A stretch of DNA of 64,000 nt, from NCBI GenBank assembly GCA_018398815.1, contig CM031610.1:28979910-29043909 (forward strand), written 5' to 3'. The notes below the pieces were generated by a model. The model was not told the DNA's origin and did not search any database. It saw only the letters and a list, made by a program, of their open reading frames with translations. Below are positions 59,520 to 64,000 of the stretch, in pieces (the first letter of the stretch is position 1; the number at the start of each line of letters is the position of its first letter). The position numbers and the translations under genes were made by a program. The DNA is from Conus ventricosus (Eukaryota; Mollusca; Gastropoda; Neogastropoda; Conidae).

Positions 59520-62147
59520 GTGTTTTATCACATGTTATTAGTGTGAACCATCATCATAACAAACAAAACCAATATAGAATGATGTGAAATTGTAGACAAG
59601 AGTATAAGTAAGTAATCCACAGAAATCTAACAAATAACTCAACAAATGGGTGAATAATGTACATGTTAGTAAACATACCGCGAAAAGCATGATTATGCCC
59701 CTTTTTACCCAACAAATAGTACCCCCAATTATGAGCAGATTGTCATCAAGAACAACATTCGTTGGGATTTATATGACTGTCATGTGTTAGTGCTGATGTT
59801 GAACAATTAGTCACATCACTTTTTCATTGTTTACACTGATTTTATATGGTGCAATTTGTTTATGTATACCTGAAAACTGTTCTTTTTGTAAAACCACCAA
59901 TATATGTATCCCTGTCCATCCCCTAATGGCTCACAAAACTACATTATTGTTATTTTAGCATCAAAGTTTGTGGTATAAGGAAAGAGAAGCCATTTAAAAA
60001 TTTAAGTCATATGTAAAGAAATACATAAGCAGTGATTGAGGTACTGAGCCTACCCCAAATAGTAAAATTATGCCCCTTTCTAGGAGAATTGGGGTACCCC
60101 CAGTAACAGACAGATTGTTACACAGAGGGACATTTATTGACAACAATATGAATCCCAGGTGTTTGTAATGTTGTTGAGCTAACACCAAAAGGTATTTTTG
60201 TTGTGTTTAGTGGGTTTTTTATATGCTCAATTATTCTAAAACTCTCACATTGAAAACAAAACAAAAACTGTTTTATCACATGTTATTAGTGTGAACCATC
60301 ATCATAACCAAAAAAAACCAATATTGAATGATGTGAAATTGTAGACAAGGGTATAAGTAAGTAATCCACAAAAAATCTAACAAATAATCAACAAATAAAT
60401 GAGTAATGTACATGTTGGTGAACATACCGCGAAAAGCATGATTATGCCCCTTTTTACCTAAAAAATAGTACCCCCAATTATGAGCAGATTATCATCAAGA
60501 ACAACATTCCTTGGGATTTATATGACTTTCATGTGTTAGTGCTGATATTCAATAAGTAGTAAGACCACTTTTTCAGTGTTTTGACTCATTCTGTTTGGCG
60601 CAATGTGTTTGTGTACACTCGAAAACTGTTATTTTTGGTAAAATTTTTATAATTATGTCAATTTCTGCTATACTAATTATCAACATAATCAAGCCATTTT
60701 GATTTGATATTGTAGACAAATGCATAACAACAAAACATGCAAAAATCAAAGAGATCTGTCAAGAAATAAGTGAGCAGTAAACCATTTCATTGAACCTACC
60801 CAAAAAGCTCAATTTTACCACGGCAGACAGATTTTCAAATGTGCTATTATACTGTGGCAGTGAAGGGGTTAATGCAACAGCAACGAATATCTGTTCATTT
60901 TGTACTTGACAGGATCAAGAATGTGCATAATTTGAAGGCATATACAACATTTTCAAAGATATACATCTTTTTCTCCATGTCTTGTTTGCCTGATCTTTTT
61001 TCTATTTTCAAGAGAGGAGGAAAAGAAGCTAATTCATCCACATTCCCAATACATATTCTCACAGAAAAAGAGCACTTGGATTTGTCAGTCCATGAAGGAG
61101 GCATCCCTTGAGTTCTAGCTGAGCAAAATAATGCCACTATGATTCAGAAGCAATCCAAAGAGCTATGGCAGTAAAGAGGGTCTTTAACATGAAATGGTTC
61201 ACTCTGACAAATGCATACAGATCAATTCCGCACATTGATGATTTATTTCAACCGGTCCTCGAGATGTATCATGTCCAAAAATTTATTGAGAATGCTGAGA
61301 AGTATTTCCATGGCTTCTCAGTAAGGTTCTCTGCAAAGGAATACACACAACAGACCTGTTCAGTTGGAAGTACGCATAACGTTGGCTGCGCATAATCTCC
61401 AGTTTAGCCCATATCTACAAGACTAAAAACATGCTAGTCAGCCAGCTGGAAATCTGGCTTTAAAGCCAAAGTTTCTTGCATAGAAGTTGGAGCAAGACAG
61501 TTTGTAAGCCCATCAGCCTAAGACCTCAAGAAACAGCTTAGGATTTCTGGTCAAAGAGAACCAGAACCCTGAGGCAATGGGAGAGGCAGCTGAAATGAGT
61601 TCCAGCTGGATCTGTATGAGGAGGAAGAAAAGTGAACTTCATGAGAACACCTCAACTTAAAACAGGACTCTGATAACGATGTGGTTAACACGTCCATCTG
61701 AAAAGGCAACACACTTGAGATGCCCACCCTTCCAGAAGCTCCTAAGCTGAATCCTGGCAACATCAGGGGAAAAAAATTCTGGCAGCAGAAAGGTATCTAA
61801 GAGTCATGACCCGGATGCGTCCTGGCGCCGTACGCATGTTATGAGCTCAGGGCTGAAACGCTTGTCCGAGTGGGGAAAAGGGTTGGGAGTGGTCTAGTCT
61901 GAAGACCTGTTGTCAAGCTCTCTTTAATTGCCACTGCACATACATATACATGTAAACACACACGCGCACGCACACATATACACACACACACACACTTTAT
62001 GAAGCCATAAAGAGAAGTTGAAAAAAAAAAAAGCAGTACACCCACCCTATCGCATAAATATCAGGAGGCTGCTGGTCCACAATTAGCCATTTGGTCAGCG
62101 CTTCACTGGGTAACTGGCCGTTTACATTCCATGTACCACAAAACACC
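34428..62147 (-). CDS. OCRL: Inositol polyphosphate 5-phosphatase, INPP5B/OCRL type (5' part outside window)
   Basis: Type II 5-phosphatase that in its family removes the 5-phosphate of PI(4,5)P2 and PI(3,4,5)P3 on endosomes, Golgi and the ciliary base. Exons on the minus strand, in order: 62046-62147, 56620-56734, 53975-54092, 53337-53444, 50307-50376, 49110-49221, 47852-47961, 45908-46043, 44646-44756, 44028-44096, 43174-43270, 42375-42499, 40980-41089, 38396-38512, 37447-37531, 35898-36025, 35202-35313, 34428-34579. All phases match. Catalytic signatures present: [52 protein letters not shown] and SDHKPV. ASH and RhoGAP-like domains follow to the TGA stop. Missing: first exons and PH domain, beyond base 64000. 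Three exons carry apparent one-base frameshifts and one intron has a GC donor. Invertebrates usually have one INPP5B/OCRL gene, so the two human names cannot be separated here. Confidence 0.95.
35035..35070. repeat. Poly-C run of ~33 bases
   Basis: C homopolymer (G on the transcribed-sense minus strand) in the last OCRL intron, about 130 bases 3' of an exon. Confidence 0.95.
35202..35313 (-). CDS. OCRL: OCRL exon q: RhoGAP-like helix
   Basis: [20 protein letters not shown] then [17 protein letters not shown], matching FHKNxFHYLxxFL of the family. The donor is ATGG|GTACGT in phase 1. Confidence 0.93.
35400..35500. repeat. Two tandem ~50-bp copies, GACACA-rich
   Basis: GCAGGCACACAGACACAAAA with GAGACAGAAAGACACA occurs twice. 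Confidence 0.8.
35618..35775. repeat. (TG)n with two poly-G runs
   Basis: (TG)n at 35618-35637, a G run at 35638-35663 and a second at 35752-35774, both in OCRL introns. Confidence 0.92.
35898..36025 (-). CDS. OCRL: OCRL exon p: [12 protein letters not shown]
   Basis: [17 protein letters not shown] followed by [14 protein letters not shown] matches the NNHSVAEALLxFLExLPEPVI core. The acceptor CACATCAG is supported by phase (LPGSVHS across the junction). The donor is AAACA|GTGCTT. Confidence 0.92.
36860..37230 (-). mobile_element. Degenerate tRNA-derived SINE, antisense
   Basis: CATCAACCAGGCCCGA-like body (CGTCAACCAGGCCCGA), then CCAGTCTTGCCGC and GGGACTCAAACCCTCTACC (decayed B box). Same family as 4701-5095, more diverged. 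Confidence 0.65.
37447..37531 (-). CDS. OCRL: OCRL exon o: RhoGAP-like domain, LFQIPG
   Basis: [20 protein letters not shown] followed by DTGAPDKL. The acceptor is TGTTTCAG and the donor CTGC|GTATCC in phase 1. The segment replaces the catalytic Arg region of true RhoGAPs, which is inactive in this family. Confidence 0.92.
37722..37739. repeat. Poly-G run
   Basis: About 18 G residues in an OCRL intron. Confidence 0.9.
38039..38099. repeat. (CA)n microsatellite
   Basis: CA repeats with a single CACCAC break, in an OCRL intron. Confidence 0.95.
38396..38512 (-). CDS. OCRL: OCRL exon n: start of RhoGAP-like domain
   Basis: 39 codons beginning [11 protein letters not shown] and continuing [20 protein letters not shown], matching VPKEIWxLVDHL of OCRL. 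The donor is ACA|GTGAGT. Confidence 0.93.
38975..39335 (+). mobile_element. Degenerate tRNA-derived SINE, sense
   Basis: GTTGCAATGGTTAGCATAAT and GGTCCTGGGTTCGATTCTCA keep the A- and B-box layout. The body CTGACCAACATTGCAGGAG and the tail GTCGATCAGCA match the copy at 4701-5095. Confidence 0.75.
39424..40570 (+). repeat. 29-bp minisatellite, ~39 copies
   Basis: The unit is ACTGGTAAGTTCATGTCAGG with GTTGTGTGT. Variants GTTGTATGT, GTGGTGTGT and GTCGTGG recur in blocks. The plus strand carries CTG|GTAAGT, a near-perfect 5' splice site, in almost every copy, but the host gene is transcribed from the minus strand. In the OCRL intron 38513-40979. Confidence 0.98.
40590..40860 (+). mobile_element. 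Second module of the composite SINE alone, sense
   Basis: GAACAGAACACCACTGAACA, GTGACTCAGCAGTAGTGCAG and GTGGATTGCAGGGCCCGGGC are the complement of the module at 46735-46960. No tRNA head is visible upstream; the 29-bp array abuts it. Confidence 0.65.
40980..41089 (-). CDS. OCRL: OCRL exon m: ASH/RhoGAP junction, one-base deletion
   Basis: The first frame reads [13 protein letters not shown]. The second reads [20 protein letters not shown]. The family has FGxSLExL, so one base (probably G of an Ala codon) is missing near 41046-41056. The donor is ATC|GTGAGT. With the correction the exon is 37 codons. Confidence 0.85.
42000..42185 (-). mobile_element. LINE 3' end with (TGA)n tail
   Basis: The minus strand reads [38 protein letters not shown] and YPRRGNR then stop, followed by (TGATGA)n. 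This is the common C-terminus and tail of RTE-like or related non-LTR elements. Confidence 0.8.
42375..42499 (-). CDS. OCRL: OCRL exon l: ASH domain end
   Basis: [20 protein letters not shown] followed by [18 protein letters not shown] matches the highly conserved [13 protein letters not shown] block. The donor TTT|GTATCC is in phase 0. Confidence 0.94.
42877..42962. repeat. (CA)n microsatellite with variants
   Basis: CA-rich with TACACA and CGCACA interruptions, in an OCRL intron. Confidence 0.93.
43174..43270 (-). CDS. OCRL: OCRL exon k: ASH domain
   Basis: [20 protein letters not shown] followed by [13 protein letters not shown] matches the CHFEFIPKL...KPWL segment of INPP5B/OCRL. The donor GTGAGG is in phase 1. 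Confidence 0.93.
43909..44002. repeat. (CA)n/(CG)n microsatellite
   Basis: CA repeats with CGCA interruptions, ending 25 bases before OCRL exon j's donor on the intron side. Confidence 0.93.
44028..44096 (-). CDS. OCRL: OCRL exon j: first ASH beta strands
   Basis: 23 codons, [20 protein letters not shown] then VGQ, the start of the ASH immunoglobulin-like domain that binds Rab GTPases in OCRL. The donor is CAG|GTAACG. Confidence 0.9.
44370..44409. repeat. (CA)n then (CT)n
   Basis: Short CA run followed by CT run in an OCRL intron. Confidence 0.9.
44646..44756 (-). CDS. OCRL: OCRL exon i: linker helix between phosphatase and ASH
   Basis: 37 codons: [20 protein letters not shown] then [17 protein letters not shown]. 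This matches the helical linker leading into the ASH domain. The acceptor is CTTTGCAG and the donor GAG|GTAAAC. Confidence 0.92.
45333..45486. repeat. ~54-bp unit, three tandem copies
   Basis: TTTTTTCAGCTGGTTTTCTT and CATCTCCCATATCA recur three times. On the plus strand each copy holds a splice-acceptor-like TTTTTTCAG; the gene runs the other way. Confidence 0.88.
45908..46043 (-). CDS. OCRL: OCRL exon h: [10 protein letters not shown] and SDHKPV
   Basis: It carries signature 2 ([13 protein letters not shown]) and the terminal [10 protein letters not shown], whose Asp-His pair completes the active site. The donor is GTGGAG|GTGAGT in phase 0. Confidence 0.96.
46700..47570 (-). mobile_element. 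Composite SINE, best-preserved copy
   Basis: On minus: a head with TGGCGAAGTGGTTAGCGTC and GGGTTCGAATCCC (near 47510-47565), the body to an A-run (plus T-run 47188-47202), a second module (47187-46735) and a final A-run (plus T-run 46700-46724). The two modules each end in poly-A, suggesting a fused dimer. In the OCRL intron 46044-47851, sense to the gene. Confidence 0.82.
47852..47961 (-). CDS. OCRL: OCRL exon g: FEEGxITFxPTYK
   Basis: [19 protein letters not shown] followed by [17 protein letters not shown] matches the substrate-loop region of type II 5-phosphatases. The acceptor is TTCCAG and the donor ACCAG|GTAGG in phase 2. Confidence 0.94.
48088..48180. repeat. (TG)n with GCGCGC core
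   Basis: TG alternation with a GCGCGCG stretch, next to the 3' end of the LINE at 48190-48975. Confidence 0.95.
48190..48975 (-). mobile_element. LINE 3' end with RNase H domain
   Basis: The minus strand reads [20 protein letters not shown], the classic RNase H C-terminal motif (WVPSHxGIxGNExxD), then the zinc-knuckle-like [20 protein letters not shown] with ECWDLHDVR. The tail is TCCTGATATAACCC and GGCTGGGCTGTATGC. The same 3' end is at 25040-25590 (+). It belongs to an RNase-H-bearing clade such as I, R1 or Jockey relatives; clade not fixed. Confidence 0.88.
49020..49095. repeat. (CT)n and poly-A microsatellite
   Basis: CTCTCTCTCTCTGTCTCTC followed by an AAAAAAGAAAAAAAA run, 15 bases past the exon f donor side. 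Confidence 0.85.
49110..49221 (-). CDS. OCRL: OCRL exon f: catalytic motif WxGDxNYR
   Basis: [12 protein letters not shown] is 5-phosphatase signature 1, with the Asp and Asn that position the attacking water. [21 protein letters not shown] follows in two parts, and the exon ends at CAG|GTGGGT in phase 0. Confidence 0.95.
49780..49940 (+). mobile_element. Probable LINE 3' end with (AAGT)n tail
   Basis: The plus strand reads [16 protein letters not shown] and IAQDGR...[12 protein letters not shown], with a stop codon where AQDRxxWR is expected in LINE C-termini. It is followed by (TAAG)n at 49918-49934. Short and decayed. Confidence 0.4.
50307..50376 (-). CDS. OCRL: OCRL exon e: short exon, one-base deletion
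   Basis: The acceptor is TTTTGTACAG. The first frame gives DYRDIWER and the second gives [14 protein letters not shown]. One base is missing near 50347-50360. The donor GTGAGT is in phase 2, and with exon f gives [13 protein letters not shown], as expected. Confidence 0.82.
50985..52895 (-). mobile_element. Truncated non-LTR retrotransposon, reverse transcriptase
   Basis: The minus strand reads, over four broken frames: [97 protein letters not shown] (catalytic FADD), [32 protein letters not shown] and a C-terminal [20 protein letters not shown] finger. 5' truncated at about 52895; the endonuclease is missing. The last frames contain small deletions. It lies in the OCRL intron 50377-53336, same strand as the gene. 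Confidence 0.93.
53337..53444 (-). CDS. OCRL: OCRL exon d: GNKGG core, GC splice donor
   Basis: Exactly 36 codons, [10 protein letters not shown] through [16 protein letters not shown], the most conserved core of the family. The donor is AATCAG|GCAAGT, a GC instead of GT. Protein homology fixes the boundary because the next exon starts DYRDI, continuing RRNQDY. Confidence 0.93.
53576..53606. repeat. (CA)n microsatellite
   Basis: About fifteen CA units in an OCRL intron. Confidence 0.95.
53975..54092 (-). CDS. OCRL: OCRL exon c: [10 protein letters not shown], one extra base
   Basis: The acceptor is TGTTAAAG|GTGAAG. The first frame reads [18 protein letters not shown] to VSFIDY and then hits TGA. 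The other frame reads [11 protein letters not shown] into the GTAAGT donor. Removing one base near 54003-54012 gives exactly 39 codons that align without gaps to INPP5B/OCRL (FIDY-DTVPTG against EVEA-ETVGTG). Confidence 0.85.
54240..54548 (-). mobile_element. Second module of the composite SINE alone, antisense
   Basis: CACGCCACTCATTTTGACCC, CCTGGCACTGGCAATCTACC and GCGTGAGTGAGCTCTTTCTC match the module at 46735-47040. It ends in the (GA)n tract without a tRNA head. Confidence 0.72.
54551..54654. repeat. (GA)n microsatellite
   Basis: GAGA runs with CAGA interruptions, about 104 bases. Confidence 0.97.
55096..56023 (-). mobile_element. hAT-like DNA transposon remnant inside the minisatellite
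   Basis: The ends CAGGGCTGCCTACC and GGTAGGCAGCCATG are inverted with one mismatch, with CACACC(C) flanking both sides. hAT elements usually make 8-bp duplications, and the flanking repeat hides the exact size. Inside, the minus strand encodes a zinc-finger N-terminus. No catalytic domain, so nonautonomous. Confidence 0.75.
55260..55706 (-). pseudogene. Zinc-finger N-terminus of a hAT-type transposase
   Basis: 149 codons: [20 protein letters not shown] then [10 protein letters not shown], a C-x2-C...H-x5-H finger of the FSIGxGG...RHxxxxKH type, then [17 protein letters not shown], the conserved block that follows it in such transposases. The protein stops there; the RNase-H-like core is absent. 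Confidence 0.65.
56620..56734 (-). CDS. OCRL: OCRL exon b: FQELDLS metal-site exon
   Basis: It begins with the Gly completed from exon a, then [11 protein letters not shown], containing the conserved metal-site Glu. It ends LHPKGKYRK before an AGAAAG|GTGGGC donor. The exon end and donor resemble the 44-bp unit of the minisatellite that fills the next intron. Confidence 0.92.
56859..57115. repeat. (TG)n microsatellite cluster
   Basis: Long TG runs separated by GCATGTGCATGCATATGCG-like sequence (56990-57030). Confidence 0.96.
57245..57570. repeat. (TG)n microsatellite cluster
   Basis: TG runs at 57245-57405 and 57468-57516 with GCGCGC and GTATG interruptions, in the OCRL intron between exons a and b. 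Confidence 0.96.
58201..58760 (+). pseudogene. Possible transposase N-terminal remnant
   Basis: Short frames with an acidic cluster ([16 protein letters not shown]; in another frame [10 protein letters not shown]), then [12 protein letters not shown] and [10 protein letters not shown]. An acidic, Asp/Glu-rich start is usual in piggyBac transposases, but no catalytic Asp region is seen. The assignment rests mainly on the flanking ends. Confidence 0.3.
58927..59022. repeat. (TG)n microsatellite
   Basis: TG alternation with GAG interruptions, inside the piggyBac-like element. Confidence 0.96.
59207..59520. repeat. (TG)n microsatellite cluster
   Basis: Several TG runs separated by GGAAGCTGTTTGTGTGTATG-type spacers repeated at 59260 and 59440, so the cluster itself contains a ~180-bp duplication. 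Confidence 0.94.
59521..60850 (+). repeat. ~374-bp tandem monomers in an A-B-A-B arrangement
   Basis: TGTTTTATCACATGTTATTA begins at 59521 and 60269, and about 310 bases after it are nearly identical, giving a 748-bp period. Between and after them lie diverged monomers recognised by ATTATGCCCC...GTACCCCC at 60070-60105 and CTACCCAAAAAGCTCAATTT at 60798. The last monomer runs into the right inverted end. Confidence 0.85.
61950..61997. repeat. (CA)n microsatellite
   Basis: CA repeats with CGCACG interruptions, 50 bases from the OCRL exon a donor. Confidence 0.9.
62046..62147 (-). CDS. OCRL: OCRL exon a: first phosphatase-domain exon in window
   Basis: The acceptor is AATGTTGCAG and the donor ATAGG|GTGGGT in phase 2. 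It encodes [13 protein letters not shown] and [16 protein letters not shown] is the start of the inositol 5-phosphatase fold and contributes to Mg binding with the following FQELDLS. The upstream exon is not in the window; this exon needs two bases from it. Confidence 0.93.
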
Positions 62148-62439
62148 CTGCAACATTTAAACATCACTTTTCAAGTAACAACAAAACATGCCCTTCAGTA
62201 ATCAACATCACATTCCATGCAACAATAAATACCCTTCCATAAAAGTATCACATTTCATATAACAAGAAATGGCCTTCAATGGTGAAAAAAAAAAAATTAT
62301 GTATCACAAAAAAAACCTGCATCTATCAAAACCACGTTCCATAGATCACAAAACACCTTGCAACTTTCAAAAACCACATTCAATGCAACAAAAAACACCT
62401 TTGACAATCAACACATCCCATAAAACACACTGCAAAACA

Positions 62440-64000
62440 CCTAGTGTGACACAAAACATCTGGCAACACCAGTGTGACACAAAACATCTGGCAACATCAG
62501 TGACACAAAACATCTGGCAACACCAGTGTGACACAAAACATCTGGCAACATCAGTGACACAAAACATCTGGCAACATCAGTCTGACACAAAACATCTGGC
62601 AACATCAGTGTGACACAAAACATCTGGCAAAATCAGTGTGACACAAAACATCCAACAACACCAGTGTGACACAAAACATCTGGCAACATCAGTGACACAA
62701 AACATCTGGCAACACCAGTGTGACACAAAACATCTGGCAACATCAGTGACACAAAACATCTGGCAACATCAGTGTGACACAAAACATCTGGCAACACCAG
62801 TGTGACACAAAACATCTGGCAACATCAGTGTGACACAAAACATCTGGCAACACCAGTGTGACACAAAACATCCAACAACACCAGTGTGACACAAAACATC
62901 CAGCAACATCAGTGTGACACAAAATATCTGGCAACACCAGTGTGACACAAAACATCCAGCAACACAAGTGTGACACAAAACATCCAGCAACACCAGTGTG
63001 ACACAAAACATCTGGCAACACCAGTGTGACACAAAACATCTGGCAACACCAGTGTGACACAAAACATCTGGCAACACCAGTGTGACACAAAACATCCAGC
63101 AACATCAGTGTGATACAAAACATCCCGCAACACCAATGTGACATAAAAACATCCGACAACACCAATGTGACACTAACCATCTGGCAACACCAGTGTGACA
63201 CAAAATATCCAGCAACATCAGTGTGACACAAAACATCCGGAAACATCAGTGCGACACAAAACATCTGGCAACATCAGTGTGACACAAAACATCTGGCAAC
63301 ATCAGTGTGACACAAAACATCCAACACCACCAGTGTGACACAAAACATCTGGCAACACCAGTGTGACACAAAACATCCCGCAACACCAGTGTGACACAAA
63401 ACATCCCGCAACACCAGTGTGACACAAAAACATCTGGCAACACCAATGTGACACAAAACATCTGGCAACATCAGTGTGACACAAAACATCTGGCAACACC
63501 AGTGTTACACAAAACAACTGGCAACACCAATGCGACACAAAACATCCGGCAACATCAGTGTGACACATAAAATCTGGCAACACCAGTGTGACACAAAACA
63601 TCTGGCAACACCAGTGTGACACAAAACATCTGGACACACCAGTGTGACACAAAACATCTGGCAACACCAGTGTGACACAAAACATCCAGCAACATCAGTG
63701 TGACACAAAACATCCCACAACACCAAGGTGACACAAAACATCCGACAACACCAATGTGACACAAAACATCCAGCAACATCAGAGTGACACAAAACATCCG
63801 GCAACATCAGTGTGACACAAAACATCCGGCAACACCAGTGTGACACAAAACATCCAGCAACATCAGTGTGACACAAAACATCCAGCAACACCAGTGTGAC
63901 ACAAAACATCTGGCAACACCAGTTTGACACAAAACATCTGGCAACACCAGTGTGACACAAAACATCCCACAACACCAGTGTGACACAAAACATCTGACAA
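62440..64000 (-). repeat. 28-bp minisatellite, >50 copies, runs off the window
   Basis: The unit is ACACCAGTGTGACACAAAAC with ATCTGGCA. Variants have ACATCAG for ACACCAG, ATCCAGCA, ATCCCGCA, and 26-bp copies lacking TG. Since 28 is not a multiple of three, the minus frame returns every 84 bases, giving long open frames of a 28-residue repeat (MFCVTLVLPDVLCHTG-type). In the OCRL intron upstream of exon a. Confidence 0.97.

Larger units (their letters stand above)
57943..60868 (+). mobile_element. piggyBac-like element with TTAA flanks (nonautonomous)
   Basis: The left end is TTAA then CCCGTTCCCTGCC (57939-57955) and the right end is GGCAGTGAAGGGG then TTAA (60856-60872). The 13-base ends are inverted with 11 matches, and both are flanked by TTAA, the target and duplication of piggyBac transposons. 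The CCCxTTxxCTGCC form matches known piggyBac-family ends. Inside lie a decayed coding remnant, (TG)n tracts and ~374-bp tandem repeats up to the right end. No DDD core seen. Confidence 0.75.

Noticed and set aside
62743..63264. A Cys-rich secreted protein of 173 residues
   Set aside because: It is a direct product of the 28-bp repeat period, lies in an intron, lacks a signal peptide, and equivalent frames exist in all registers.

Overview
The window is eukaryotic: two intron-rich protein genes, GT-AG introns, dense (TG)n, (GA)n and poly-G tracts, many minisatellites, and a mixed load of degraded LINEs, tRNA-derived SINEs and DNA transposons. Gene content and repeat style suggest an invertebrate, most likely a marine gastropod or other lophotrochozoan. 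The organism is inference; nothing in the sequence names it.

Layout. Bases 1-2650 hold two different truncated LINE reverse transcriptases, both on the minus strand, after a (TG)n tract. Bases 2846-11049 (+) hold a complete six-exon cytochrome P450 gene of the CYP2 clan type, with polyadenylation signals downstream. Its introns carry a 241-bp MITE, a tRNA-derived SINE, a 39-bp minisatellite and a duplicated 243-bp block. Bases 11.6-34.4 kb contain no gene I can support. They hold minisatellites (44 bp, 37 bp), a zinc-finger transposon remnant (14.3-14.7 kb), a self-complementary THAP-domain element (20.17-21.36 kb), a composite SINE (22.2-23.1 kb), LINE 3' tails and a decayed DIRS-like tyrosine recombinase next to an inverted repeat (31.2-32.2 kb).

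Bases 34428-62147 (-) hold 18 exons of an INPP5B/OCRL-type inositol polyphosphate 5-phosphatase: the phosphatase domain from the GTWNVNGQ motif onward, the ASH domain and the RhoGAP-like domain to the stop codon. Its 5' end (N-terminal PH region and first exons) lies beyond base 64000. Its introns are full of insertions: a 29-bp minisatellite, two LINEs, the composite SINE, a 44/88-bp minisatellite that resembles the gene's own exon/intron junction and is split by a hAT-like element, and a TTAA-flanked piggyBac-like element containing ~374-bp tandem repeats. The window ends in a 28-bp minisatellite.

The two genes are convergent and I see no functional link between them. Five coding exons, two in the P450 and three in the phosphatase, each need a one-base correction to keep strongly conserved protein sequence in frame. 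Because both unrelated genes show this, consensus indel errors in the assembly are more likely than two pseudogenes.
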